From the NCBI GenBank assembly GCA_030849075.1, contig JASAOO010002920.1, positions 1 through 13,690 on the forward strand: DNA of 13,690 bases. The letters are read 5' to 3'. The stretch comes from Zelonia costaricensis (Eukaryota > Euglenozoa > Kinetoplastea > Trypanosomatida > Trypanosomatidae). The notes under the pieces were generated by a model. That model was not told the origin of the DNA. It did not search any database and worked only from the letters and a program-made list of their open reading frames with translations. Made by a program: the position numbers and the translations under genes. Position 1 is the stretch's first letter, and every line of letters begins with the position of its first letter. Positions 1 through 8,070 of this stretch are shown in pieces.

Positions 1-143
1 ACCACGGCGTGGTGGCGGAGATGGGCAGCCCGCGCGAGCTGGCAAACCGACCGGACTCTGTGTTCCGCGGGATGGTGGACGCGTTGGGCAACGAGGAGTC
101 GTCGCGGGTGAAGCAGCTGGTACTGTCGGACAAGGTGGAGTGA
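1..143 (+). CDS. ABC transporter, ABCC (MRP/PGP) type, C-terminal end (5' truncated)
   Basis: Only the last 46 codons are present, read from base 3 to the TGA at 141-143. The peptide begins HGVVAEMGSPREL and ends in a polar tail, SDKVE. A 'D/H-G-x-x-x-E-x-G-S/T-P-x-E-L' block is what normally follows the H-loop of the second nucleotide-binding domain in ABCC transporters. The missing upstream part should hold two membrane domains and both ATP-binding cassettes. Members of this family in Leishmania (PGPA/MRPA and relatives) move thiol conjugates and sit next to HTBF and argininosuccinate synthase, as here. Which ABCC paralogue this is cannot be told from the tail. Family assignment is fairly secure; substrate and location are not visible. 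Confidence 0.8.
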   Translation, partial: HGVVAEMGSPRELANRPDSVFRGMVDALGNEESSRVKQLVLSDKVE

Positions 144-185
144 GAAGGTGGTGCACTGAGCAGCATTTCCCTATTGTGGCAGCCG

Positions 186-197
186 CCCCCCCCCCCC
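186..197 (+). repeat. C12 homopolymer
   Basis: Twelve uninterrupted C residues lie 43 bases after the ABC transporter stop codon, in its presumed 3' UTR. Confidence 0.9.
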
Positions 198-1467
198 TAA
201 GTGAGCAGCGCTGCATGACGGACGTGCGGTGCGGCTCTTGGACTGTGTGTCCTGTGCTACGTAGATTACTCGGCTGTTTGTTTTGGCTCCAGCAGGTTGA
301 CACGGCAAGGCGGAGCGGGCTGGGGCGGCTACGTAGCTTTACTTCTCCCGGTCACCGCGAAGCTGACCGCTGCGGCTTCTGCGGCGAGCACAGGCCGTTT
401 CTGCGCACGCGGTTCACGAAGACGACTCCCGCGGTGTGCCGCGCGGCACGGTCCGTTCAATGCCGCTTCCCCCCTTTTTGCCCTTTGTTTTCGGGCTCTC
501 CCAACGTGCCGGAGCACGCGACGCGTGGCGGCTGTACGTGCTTTGAGGCCAGGCACCCCGTGCCTCTGTCTCTTGTTCCACTGCGTCTATGAGCTCCGTA
601 GCAACCTCTGTGTCGAGCGAACGGGCTGCGTGGGGGACGGGGGCAACGCGAGGGAGTGAGAGGCACGCCAGCGGATTAGGAGTGCGACCGCGCGAGAGCA
701 GTCCACCCTCAACGGTGCTGGTGCTTCACTTCCCCGTGCGCTCGGCTTCTCCCTGCGACCTTGAGAAGGGCTGTTGATCGTTGCTGCACACCGTGCGTTC
801 CACAAGCAGGCGGAGGTTCGAGGTCCGCGTTGCCATCAGCGGCACGGCTGACTCGCGTCCCTTGTCCTTTCTGATGGTTCTCCACTTTTCAGCCTTCACC
901 GGGCATTCGTGTGTGGCGGCATGAGTGTGGGTGGGTCAGGGGCACTCTGCGCTGCGCACCCGACGGTGTGTGCGTTAGTGTATCGGCATCGTCTCGTGGC
1001 GTCTGTGTCGACATTCCCCCGTAGGTATGTGCCGCGTGACGCTCTCGTTGCACCGAGTGCTTTCACGGGCCTGTGACGCCTGCGACACGGTTGCGTGCTT
1101 TATTCCTGTTTGCGTGTTGTACTGCTCAACTGTCGATGCGCTTGCACGCGTTCGACCTTTGTACAGTGCCTTCCCCCCTCCCTCCCTTGCTGGTCTCGAT
1201 GCCAACTATGCCTCGCACCCCCTCCCCGTGGCGCACGGGACATGAAGGCTGTGCGCAGGCGCACGCGCGGTATCGCAACCTCGCTCGCTTCCCTTTTTCG
1301 TGTTTCCTTTCCCTCGTCGCTTCGCTTTGCGCGGGGCGCTGTACAGCGTGGCTTGTTCATCACCTCCTTGTCCATTTTTTGCTTCTCGCCCGCGTGCGCC
1401 TCGCTCCCCCTACTGCCGCGTCTTCGCCGCCCGTCCCCTCACAAGTGTTCTTTATCTTTCTGTGAGC

Positions 1468-1489
1468 GGGGGACGGGGGAGGGGGTGGG
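1468..1489 (+). repeat. G-quadruplex-like tract (G5-G5-G5-G3)
   Basis: Four G runs (1468-1472, 1475-1479, 1481-1485, 1487-1489) are separated by loops of one or two bases. They lie on the transcribed-sense strand, so the RNA could also fold. Confidence 0.7.
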
Positions 1490-2012
1490 ATGGAGGAGGC
1501 GGTGGGTGCGGCGGTGCCCCGCCCTTCACCAGGCTTGGTGGGGCCGGTGGACCACCCGTGTGTCCACGCCTCCCTCATTGTGACGGCGTGGCGCCACCCT
1601 CGCCAACGAATTCCCCCGGAATCTCTACTCCTCGTCATTGATGCCCACTTTGGTGGGCCGCTGTCCGTCTCTTCCCCAGCAGCCTTTTTCTCCATTTTTG
1701 CTCCCTCCAACTTTGGTTTTTGTTTTGTTAGCGGCGATGCGGTCGATGCATCGCGCCACCCCTTACGTGCGCCCTGTCGTCTTCGGCCTACACGTGCCCA
1801 CCTTTTGCGCTCCCGCCATCGTGGGCGGGTTCGGGTGTCGGCATCGAGCACGCGGCGCAACGCAGCGCGTCCGGCTTCGACGGTCGACCTCCGCGAGCGC
1901 CGCGGACGCAATCCTGCTGACAGCGGCGACGAGCGGCTCACAGCTTTCTCGTTGCTGTGCAAGGGTTGACGGTGATCTTTGCAACGCGTTTCACGTGCTC
2001 GTGATGCAAGTT

Positions 2013-2030
2013 TGTGTGTGTGTGTGTGTG
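2013..2030 (+). repeat. (TG)9 microsatellite
   Basis: Nine uninterrupted TG units in the long spacer after the transporter. Confidence 0.9.
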
Positions 2031-3076
2031 TTCGCGACTTCCAGCGCCAACGCTGTGTGTAGCGGGTGCAAGGCACGTGCGACAACTTGCCGCGCAGGCC
2101 GATGTCGCACGTGAGCATGGCTCGGATTGACGAACGGACACACGGGCACACGTTGCGTCCCACGGCAAAAAAATAATTGAGTGTAATAAGTAAAGGCACG
2201 GACACAAGTAGGAACTAGAAACGCAGTTTACCCTGTTCTGCCTCTCTGACCTCCTCGGCCGTCTTCGCCTGCCTGTCAACTCGCTGTCTTCCTGTCCAAC
2301 TCAGCGTGTTTTTTGCTTCTTTTGTGGCTCGGCGCTTCGCTGTTTCCGCGCTTCCTTGGCTGTGATGAAGAAAAGAGAAGAGGAGATGCACGTTCCTAGG
2401 GGATGCCAGGGACACTGCGTGTGCCGTGCCGGTACGAGGCCCCCCCGCCCCCCTCCCACCGGTGCGCTTAGACACTTGCCTTCGCGTCGCTTGCGTCACG
2501 CGGCTTCCCTCCTCCTTCCCGCGACGTGGTGCACACCGACTCGCACCCCTCTCTTTACGGCGTGCCCGGTGTGGTCTGCGCCGACACCCGGTGCCTCGCT
2601 CTCCTTACCAGCAGTGGAAAACTCGCGCGGCGGCGGCGGCCCACCGACTCCCTCGTGCGCCGCTGCGCGCGTCCTTTTTATGTCTGCCTTTCATGGCATT
2701 GTTCGCTCGCGGTAAACACCGCCTCCGCACATCACTCATCTCGAACCCATTCCGTTGCGTCACTTCTTGTGCGTAATCGCGCGTGCATTCCTGCCAAGCG
2801 TCACCAGGGCCCCTACGCCACCCGCAGCGGCTTGCACGAACCACGCCGCTCTCCATTACCGAGACGCTTCTGCCGTCGCGCCCCACACCGCATCGAAGGC
2901 AATCGCGCAGAGAGCAGGCAGACCATCTTGTTGCCGCCTACTCCTTCAGCGTCGCCACAGCGAGGGCCAGCCCCGCCAGCCCCGCGCCGCACAGCCGCGC
3001 CAGCCCCACGACGCGGTGGTGCTTTTTGTTGGCGTCTCACCGGGTGCGCCCGTGCCGCCCGCCAGCAGGCCGAGTG

Positions 3077-3493
3077 ATGCGCGCACCGCCACGCGTTGCA
3101 AAGTGCCGGAGCACGGCAGTGGCGGGGCGCATCGGTCGGCACGGTGCGGCACCGGCACGAGCTGCCGCCATCACTGCCACGACCGCGAGCGCAATGACGA
3201 GCACACCGCTGCGCTCGCCTGCTCGGCGCTTCGGCAACGCACCGTCGCGGGTGCGTCCGCTGGACACGCCACCCGAGACTCCGTGGCGGCAGAGCGAGCG
3301 CGAAGTCAGCGCATCGTTGGTGATCGTCATCATGATCATAGTGCCGCTGTGGCTGTACGTGTTGTCAGCAGGCGGGCAGGAGCGCAAGCGCGCTGCGGTG
3401 CGGGCGTGGGCACTGGAGCAGCGCGCAATGCACCGTCCTGGCGACGCAGAGGGGAGTACAGACGGCAGCTCTGCCGAGAAGCGCGACGTGTAG
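3077..3493 (+). CDS. Small single-span membrane protein, unknown function (possibly mitochondrial)
   Basis: I do not recognise this 138-residue protein. A clear hydrophobic segment lies at about residues 77-98 (VSASLVIVIMIIVPLWLYVL), followed by a basic Arg/Lys/Glu-rich stretch and a polar tail. The first 62 residues contain no acidic residue and are rich in Arg, Ala, Ser and Thr, which fits a mitochondrial targeting sequence, although GC-rich non-coding DNA can give a similar composition. ATG 3077 is chosen because it is the first ATG after the candidate acceptors (AG at 2948-2949 or 3064-3065) and is in frame. The in-frame ATG at 3194 gives a 99-residue alternative, and third-position GC is higher from there on. 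Stop is TAG at 3491-3493. It is the first of four consecutive small single-span proteins. The coding call is moderately supported; the start is uncertain. Confidence 0.55.
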   Translation: MRAPPRVAKCRSTAVAGRIGRHGAAPARAAAITATTASAMTSTPLRSPARRFGNAPSRVRPLDTPPETPWRQSEREVSASLVIVIMIIVPLWLYVLSAGGQERKRAAVRAWALEQRAMHRPGDAEGSTDGSSAEKRDV

Positions 3494-3601
3494 GCGACAC
3501 GCAGGCGAGAACGGTGTGTGCGTGTGTGTGCCTGGCCTGGTGCCTCCTACCCCGGCTCTGCTGTAGCCGCTTCCTGCGCGTGTGGTACGCGTGTCGTGTG
3601 G

Positions 3602-3644
3602 GCCCTCGAGCGCATGCCGCGTCGACTGGCGCGCGCTCGAGGGC
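3602..3644 (+). repeat. Perfect 12-bp inverted repeat, 19-base loop
   Basis: The arms GCCCTCGAGCGC (3602-3613) and GCGCTCGAGGGC (3633-3644) are exact reverse complements. A small GCC/GGC pairing is possible within the loop. It lies 108 bases after the upstream stop codon, so in RNA it would be a 3' UTR hairpin. It might affect stability or 3' processing; no function is shown. Confidence 0.75.
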
Positions 3645-3826
3645 ACAACGGAGGAGCGCGTTGCGCATTCGCTGTCTGTTGAATCGCCTTGTCGCTGCCT
3701 TTTGTGCGCTCCGTCATCGTGCAGCGTTAACGTCTTACGTGCCACCCTTGACGACGTGGTCGCATGGCACGGCGTGGGTGCAGGGGGCCACCCATCACAG
3801 CACAGCACAGCACTGCACTTGAGTGA

Positions 3827-3963
3827 TCCCCCGCCCTCTCCTTCGCTGTCGCTGCCGCTTCTCTGCTCTTCGCGTCGCCGTCCCCGCAGTGGCACCTTCC
3901 CTGCTTACGTCCACCCTCGTTGTGACTCCACCTGTCCTCGCACGCCTCTACTGATGTGCGCAG
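3827..3963 (+). promoter_or_regulatory. Predicted spliced-leader acceptor region for the gene at 4053
   Basis: A pyrimidine-rich run from 3827 ends in CCCCGCAG (AG at 3888-3889). A second pyrimidine-rich stretch leads to AG at 3962-3963. The second choice skips an in-frame ATG at 3954 and makes 4053 the first ATG, with an 89-base leader, so it fits the gene model better. Confidence 0.5.
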
Positions 3964-4052
3964 CGGGACGTGCACCGGCAGTGGCGCACACAGAGACGAA
4001 CCGCACGCACTCACCCCAGCACACACACTCACACACGCGCACAAACATTCGC

Positions 4053-4685
4053 ATGCAGGCCCACATGCGCGTCCTTGTAGAAGCGTCAGTGGGCTGCCGC
4101 CTCCGTGGGGTTCACCCACCCCTCCGCGTCGCCACCCGCCGCTACACACGCGGCATCCCCTTCACTCCGCAGGGCACCATTCAGGACTTCACCTCGTCGC
4201 CGCGGCACACCAAGCTGGCAGAGATGCAGCGGCAGGTGGACAAGGACGCTGGGCGTGCGCCGACGGGTTTGTACGAGGGCCCCACCATCACCACGGAGCA
4301 CGGCGCGAAGCCGCTCTTCGCGCAAAACGCCGCACGCCACCCGAGCCGCGGCCCTGCCCCCGGAGGTCCCCCACCGTACGCGCCGCAGTTCGCCCGCACC
4401 AATATGATGCCGCCGCAGTCGGACACGTACCAGCAGGACATGCGGAGCGACCCCGCCTTCGAAGGTGAGCCGGAGCACCTCGTCGCGGCGCGGCAGCGCA
4501 TCATGACTATGCAAAGCGACTCCTTCGGCGAGAACCCGCGCGGCATCGTCGCACCGCCGCCACCGCTCGACCCCGACGCGCCGCGCGAGTACCGGCAGCC
4601 GCGGGTGAACCTACCGGACCTGTGGTGGGTGCTGCTCTGGTCCTTCGCCGCGCTCTTCGCGCTCATGGTTCGGTACGGACGCTAA
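4053..4685 (+). CDS. C-terminally anchored membrane protein, unknown function (probably mitochondrial)
   Basis: This 210-residue protein is not recognised. Residues 1-34 are basic and lack acidic residues apart from one Glu at position 10, resembling a mitochondrial presequence. The middle (35-185) is hydrophilic and Pro-rich, with GGPPPYAPQF near 104-113 and a run of four prolines near 168-171. The C terminus carries one hydrophobic segment at about 190-206 (LWWVLLWSFAALFALMV) ending in RYGR, so the bulk would face one side of a membrane. Third codon positions are almost all G or C from about 4160 on, which supports real coding. Start 4053 is the first ATG after the acceptor at 3963; ATG 4065 is a near alternative, and 3954 would add a CA-repeat-encoded His/Thr stretch that looks like leader sequence. 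Stop is TAA. Confidence 0.75.
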   Translation: MQAHMRVLVEASVGCRLRGVHPPLRVATRRYTRGIPFTPQGTIQDFTSSPRHTKLAEMQRQVDKDAGRAPTGLYEGPTITTEHGAKPLFAQNAARHPSRGPAPGGPPPYAPQFARTNMMPPQSDTYQQDMRSDPAFEGEPEHLVAARQRIMTMQSDSFGENPRGIVAPPPPLDPDAPREYRQPRVNLPDLWWVLLWSFAALFALMVRYGR

Positions 4686-4728
4686 CACGTCTGTCCCAGC
4701 GCTTGGTGGTCGCGTGGCTTCGTCACAG

Positions 4729-4742
4729 CCCCCCCCCCCCCC
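4729..4742 (+). repeat. C14 homopolymer
   Basis: Fourteen uninterrupted C residues, 43 bases after a stop codon. The C12 run at 186-197 lies the same distance after its upstream stop. Confidence 0.9.
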
Positions 4743-5178
4743 GCGTGCACGCGATCGAGCTGCTGCCGCGCGGCTTAACGAACGCACCAAGAGAGAGAAC
4801 ACACGACACAGCGTGCAGCGGCAGCCTCGCAGGACACGAGAAGCGGCACTGAAACGTTTGAAGCGTGGCGGGCGAATACGGGCGGACCCCCCTTCTCGCA
4901 CTTTCTGTCCTGCAGTGCCTGACGTCTGCCACCCCACCACAGCCAGTTGACGGCCGTACTGCCCGACTTTCCGCGTTGCACGTGACTGCGCTGCTGAGAC
5001 ACCCGCGTCTCCCGCTTGCGGTGGTCGACCTCACCCTCCTACTTCTGTTCCACTCACCCCCCCCCTCCCGGCCCTGGCCCTGGCCCTGGCTCCTCGCCGC
5101 TCACTCCCTCACCCACACCCCCACGGAGAGCATTACCGGCGCTTGCACCAGCGCACGTGCCGCCCCCGTGTTGGAGCA

Positions 5179-5203
5179 TTTTTTTCTGTCTCGACGTCTC
5201 TAG
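5179..5203 (+). promoter_or_regulatory. Predicted spliced-leader acceptor for the gene at 5229
   Basis: A T7 run and T/C-rich tract is followed by CTCTAG, with AG at 5202-5203. The first ATG downstream is 5229, giving a 25-base leader before addition of the spliced leader. Confidence 0.6.
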
Positions 5204-5228
5204 CATAGCACCGAGCGGGGCCGCCGTG

Positions 5229-5483
5229 ATGTTCACGAGTGCCCTGACACTGCCACGTCGGTGGCTTCACGTCGGCACGCCGACGACGCCGCTGCTGCAG
5301 CCTGCCGCCAGCCCAAACAAGCAGCGCAAGCTGACGATGAGCAAGCGGCGCCTTATGATGAAGCAGAAGCACTACTGCAAGCCGACTTCCTCTGTCCCGA
5401 TCTGTGTCATGCTCATGTCGTTCTGCTGCTACATGATATACCAAACCCGCTACGGCTGCGATGACGACCGCATGTTCCGCTGA
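5229..5483 (+). CDS. 84-residue single-span membrane protein, unknown function (probably mitochondrial)
   Basis: The N terminus (MFTSALTLPRRWLHV) is basic and amphipathic-looking with no acidic residues, like a mitochondrial presequence. A strongly basic middle (about 31-51, rich in Lys, Arg and Met) leads into one hydrophobic segment at about 53-71 (TSSVPICVMLMSFCCYMIY), and the protein ends with a short polar tail containing three consecutive Asp. Five cysteines are clustered at 50, 59, 66, 67 and 77, flanking or inside the membrane segment. The size and layout would suit a small subunit of a mitochondrial inner-membrane complex, but I recognise no family. ATG 5229 is the first ATG after the predicted acceptor. 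Stop is TGA. It is too small for composition alone to be decisive, but the start context, membrane segment and position support a real gene. Confidence 0.65.
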   Translation: MFTSALTLPRRWLHVGTPTTPLLQPAASPNKQRKLTMSKRRLMMKQKHYCKPTSSVPICVMLMSFCCYMIYQTRYGCDDDRMFR

Positions 5484-6173
5484 GCCTCTTCGGCATGTCG
5501 CAAACGCGTGTGTGTGTGTGTGGGTGTGTGCGGAGGTGCGTTGCCATGCATGCCGGCAATGGGCCTCCCACACACGTTCGGTTGCTTTCCTCTTCTTCTG
5601 CACGAAGTCCGTGTGGCTGCTCGACAGTTTGTGGAAGTGCCTCCTCCTCCTCCTCCTTGATGCGCGCTTGCCCTCCCGGGCGCCACGGGCAACACTGTCA
5701 CGGTGCGTGCTGCTTGAACAGCCCCGGAGAAGAGGAGAGGGGCGGAGTCGAGGCGGAAGTTGCCATCGCCACTCCGCGCGCGACGTCTCATGAGCGCTCG
5801 TCACAGGATATAAAAACACAACCCACACCGCTACACAGAACGAGTAGAGGAAAACAAAAGCGATGAGAACTCCTTCGCGGGTGCGACGCACCCTGTTTGG
5901 CCTTTAAGCCGCAGGCCGTCACACATCGCGCAGCGCCTTGGCAGGCGGATGAGATTCAAAGAGCGAGGGGGAGGGCGCGCACATGTGGGGCTGTGGCTAC
6001 GCGGTGGTCGTTGTATGTGCCGGTGCGCCCCCCCCCCGCTCCCCCGAAGGCTGCTACTGTGTTGACAAGCGCTGCCGCTCTTACGTCCACCGGCCCCACT
6101 CTTCGCGGCGCCGTTGCGGGTGCGCATTTTTGTCTCTAGCGGCAGTGGGCACTTCACCGCTCACGCACGCACG

Positions 6174-6185
6174 CCCCCCCCCCCC
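6174..6185 (+). repeat. C12 homopolymer
   Basis: Twelve C residues in the leader region upstream of the predicted acceptor for the gene at 6325. Confidence 0.85.
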
Positions 6186-6221
6186 ACTCACGCGCCAACC
6201 TCCACGTCTGTGCGCAAACTC

Positions 6222-6268
6222 GCTCTCCACTTCTCTCTCTCTTCTTTTCCCCATCTCACACGGCACAG
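6222..6268 (+). promoter_or_regulatory. Predicted spliced-leader acceptor for the gene at 6325
   Basis: A nearly pure CT tract (6222-6256) is followed by ACACGGCACAG, with AG at 6267-6268. The first ATG downstream is 6325, giving a 56-base leader. Confidence 0.65.
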
Positions 6269-6324
6269 GGCACACGTAAGCAAAGCACCACACGTGTCCA
6301 GCCGGGACACACGCGGCGTCCAGC

Positions 6325-6876
6325 ATGCAGGGCGCAGTGCGCAACAGCTGGCGGCGGCGGGTGTACCGCTGGCTCACCACCTCGGCACGTGACCACCGCA
6401 ATCGCGTCGACGTGGTGGGCACGCACCTCGAGGCCGCACGCCGCGAGCGGGACCGTGTGCAGCGACTCAACGACGTGTTCCACTCCACCGGCAAGGGTCC
6501 CCAGAGCCGCGGCACGCTCGAGGCAATCACGCTGCAGGGGCGCGGTGAGGGCCTCGCGTGGAGCTTCGTGCTCCTGCCCGCAGCGCTGGCTCTGTGCGCC
6601 ATTGCCGCGCTCACGCTATGCACGCGAGACGAGCGGTGGGCGCGCCAGCAGCGGGCGCAGGCGGAGTGGGAGCAGCATCTCGCCGACGTGGCGGTGCAGC
6701 GGGCGGCTGCCGACCATGAGCGGCGCGCGGTGCGCGAGGTGGCGGCCGACGTGCAAGCCGCGCTCTCTGTGGTGGCGGAGGAGCGGACGCACCTGGCGCT
6801 GTTGGAGTCCAACATGACCTTTATCGGGGAGAAGCTGGAGAAGCGCGCCACGCTGAGTTCGCGAACTGAATCGTAG
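6325..6876 (+). CDS. Single-span membrane protein with C-terminal coiled coil, unknown function (probably mitochondrial)
   Basis: The 183-residue product starts with a basic presequence-like stretch (MQGAVRNSWRRRVYRWLTTS). A charged helix-like region (about 34-50) follows, then one hydrophobic segment at about 77-99. From about 103 to 172 the sequence is rich in Ala, Glu, Arg and Gln with heptad-like spacing, a probable coiled coil. This 'presequence, one span, coiled coil' layout is common among mitochondrial inner-membrane organising or assembly proteins, but no specific family is recognised. Third codon positions are strongly G/C. ATG 6325 is the first ATG after the acceptor at 6268. Stop is TAG at 6874-6876. 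It is the last of the four small membrane proteins before HTBF. Coding status is well supported; function is unknown. Confidence 0.75.
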   Translation: MQGAVRNSWRRRVYRWLTTSARDHRNRVDVVGTHLEAARRERDRVQRLNDVFHSTGKGPQSRGTLEAITLQGRGEGLAWSFVLLPAALALCAIAALTLCTRDERWARQQRAQAEWEQHLADVAVQRAAADHERRAVREVAADVQAALSVVAEERTHLALLESNMTFIGEKLEKRATLSSRTES

Positions 6877-6924
6877 AGGGAGGAGGGAGAAGGACGCGCC
6901 GTGCGGCGCATCTCCGCCACGTTG

Positions 6925-6986
6925 ACACACACACACACACACACACATGCAAGCCGTTGTGCGAATGCGAGTGTGCGTGTGTGTGT
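6925..6986 (+). repeat. (AC)11 followed by complementary GT tract, potential stem-loop
   Basis: AC dinucleotides fill 6925-6946 and a GT-rich tract with one interrupting C fills 6971-6986, so about 16 bases could pair with one mismatch around a 24-base loop. It begins 49 bases after the stop of the preceding gene, in its presumed 3' UTR. Confidence 0.75.
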
Positions 6987-7284
6987 TTCGGCCGTCCTCA
7001 GGGACTCTCCATGCTGCAGACACACAGCAACCGCCTCTGCGAGCGCCTCAAGCGGGGCAACCTCCGGCAACCCGATGCGACTCGCACCACCCCTTGCTCA
7101 CATCACCCTCCCCACAGTGCACACACGCACGCACACAAACGCACAGGCAGCCGTGACGGGTGGCGAACCTTGACTTGCCTTCGCTTTCCTGTTGTTCTTG
7201 GAAGCTCGCTCCCCGCGTGCGTGCGTCGTGGACGGCATCATGTGCCGCGTACTGGAAGCACACACCACCACCAGCGAAGACATC

Positions 7285-7300
7285 GAGAGAGAGAGAGAGA
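7285..7300 (+). repeat. (GA)8 microsatellite
   Basis: Eight GA units, an exception to the pyrimidine bias of most spacers here. Confidence 0.85.
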
Positions 7301-8040
7301 AGGCATGCTCTGTTCACGACGTCGGCCGTTCCGAACGTGAACCCCGAAACGCGACTTGCCGTGTCCGTCCATGCACAGCTGCTACAGAGCTAGCTATGCT
7401 GTAGCGGATGCAGAGCACACGCACACACACACACAAACACATACACAGGATCTACACTCTCTAAGGCGCCTGTATCGACTTCACCCCTCTCTCTGCTACC
7501 CGCTTGCTGGGTGTGTAGAGAGCGACTTCTTCTTCACGCCCAGCTCACCCCTGTCCCGCTGTCCTTGTCTGTTGCCTCTATCCCAGCTAGGTCGTGTGTG
7601 CGACCGCTCCGCCACGCGCGTCTTCACCGCCGCTCACCGCAAACGCGAGACTCTGCTGACCCCCTCCCCCCTCTCTTCACCTCTTCTCTCCTCTTTCACC
7701 TCCTCCCCGCTTGTGATGCGCGCAAGAAACACGTGCGAGCTCGAGTAGTTCCCTTTTGTTGCCTCACGCATCGCCACCCTACGCGCCACGCCCGTCGTGT
7801 GCCCTCCCCCCCGCCTCTTCACCCAACACACACAAACACACAATTTCGTGCCATTAAACGCACGAACAGAGTCGACTTATCGCCCGCGGCTGCCCTACCC
7901 TCACTGCAATCACCCCGAGCCTCCAGTCGCGTTTCCTACCTCCCCTGTGTGCGTGGCCGTCGAGGCGTTTGTGTTGGACAGACCCGCCCTTCACGCTCCC
8001 GGTGCGCTGCCTGTGGCTGCCTCCTGCGACCCCATCATCA

Positions 8041-8070
8041 ATCCCTCCCCCCTCTGTTCTCCCTTCCTAG
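8041..8070 (+). promoter_or_regulatory. Predicted spliced-leader acceptor for HTBF
   Basis: A 27-base pyrimidine-rich tract ends in CCTTCCTAG, with AG at 8069-8070, 23 bases before the start codon. A second good candidate is the CT-rich tract 7663-7713 with AG at 7725-7726, which would give a 367-base leader. Both leave 8094 as the first ATG. Confidence 0.5.

Larger units (their letters stand above)
144..3076. other. Long spacer (about 2.9 kb) with no convincing gene
   Basis: This should contain the transporter's 3' UTR and the leader of the next small gene. It holds a C12 run (186-197), a hairpin (551-565), a G-rich quadruplex-like tract (1468-1489), (TG)9 (2013-2030) and an AT-rich patch (2164-2215). 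Several pyrimidine-tract/AG combinations could act as splice acceptors, for example AG at 1678-1679, 2303-2304, 2610-2611 and 2948-2949. Open frames of 60-280 codons occur on both strands but encode Arg/Pro/Ser/Cys-rich, low-complexity peptides with no recognisable domain, as expected for GC-rich non-coding DNA. A degenerate retroposon or unannotated non-coding transcript is possible but not demonstrated. Confidence 0.6.
3494..4052. other. Intergenic spacer with hairpin, splice signals and CA-rich leader
   Basis: This 559-base spacer holds a perfect 12-bp inverted repeat (3602-3644), a CACAG-type repeat near 3796-3812, a pyrimidine-rich block (3827-3952) and a CA-rich stretch just before the next start. 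I see no independent gene. Confidence 0.6.
4686..5228. other. Intergenic spacer with C14 run and pyrimidine tracts
   Basis: This 543-base spacer contains C14 at 4729-4742, a purine-rich stretch around 4788-4870, pyrimidine-rich stretches from about 5030, and three tandem GGCCCT-type units around 5074-5092. It ends with a splice-acceptor-like T/C tract. No gene is seen. Confidence 0.6.
5484..6324. other. Intergenic spacer with GT repeat, CTC repeat and C runs
   Basis: This 841-base spacer holds a GT-rich repeat (5507-5529), a CTC-type triplet run (about 5641-5658), an A-rich patch (5809-5865), C runs around 6027-6036 and at 6174-6185, and a splice-acceptor-like tract ending near 6268. No gene is seen. 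Confidence 0.6.

Noticed and set aside
1200..1466. 88-codon frame with a hydrophobic stretch after a pyrimidine tract
   Set aside because: The hydrophobicity comes from T/C-rich sequence; no coherent domain and weak coding bias.
1360..2205. 281-codon open frame on the - strand
   Set aside because: Low-complexity Arg/Thr/His/Pro-rich peptide with no domain, opposite the transcription direction of every supported gene.
2526..3076. 183-codon forward frame before the first small gene
   Set aside because: Arg/Pro/Ser-rich composition typical of non-coding GC-rich DNA; no domain or membrane pattern.
2755..3822. 355-codon forward frame overlapping the small gene at 3077
   Set aside because: Overlaps in another frame, is rich in Arg, Ala, Cys and His, has no recognisable domain, and runs across the 3602-3644 hairpin.
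6081..7070. 329-codon frame on the - strand over the gene at 6325
   Set aside because: Antisense shadow of a gene with strong third-position GC bias; Ser/Arg/Cys-rich with repeat-encoded stretches.
7240..7404. Short frame with an Arg-Glu stretch
   Set aside because: The Arg-Glu stretch is encoded by the (GA)8 repeat and there is no good acceptor directly upstream.
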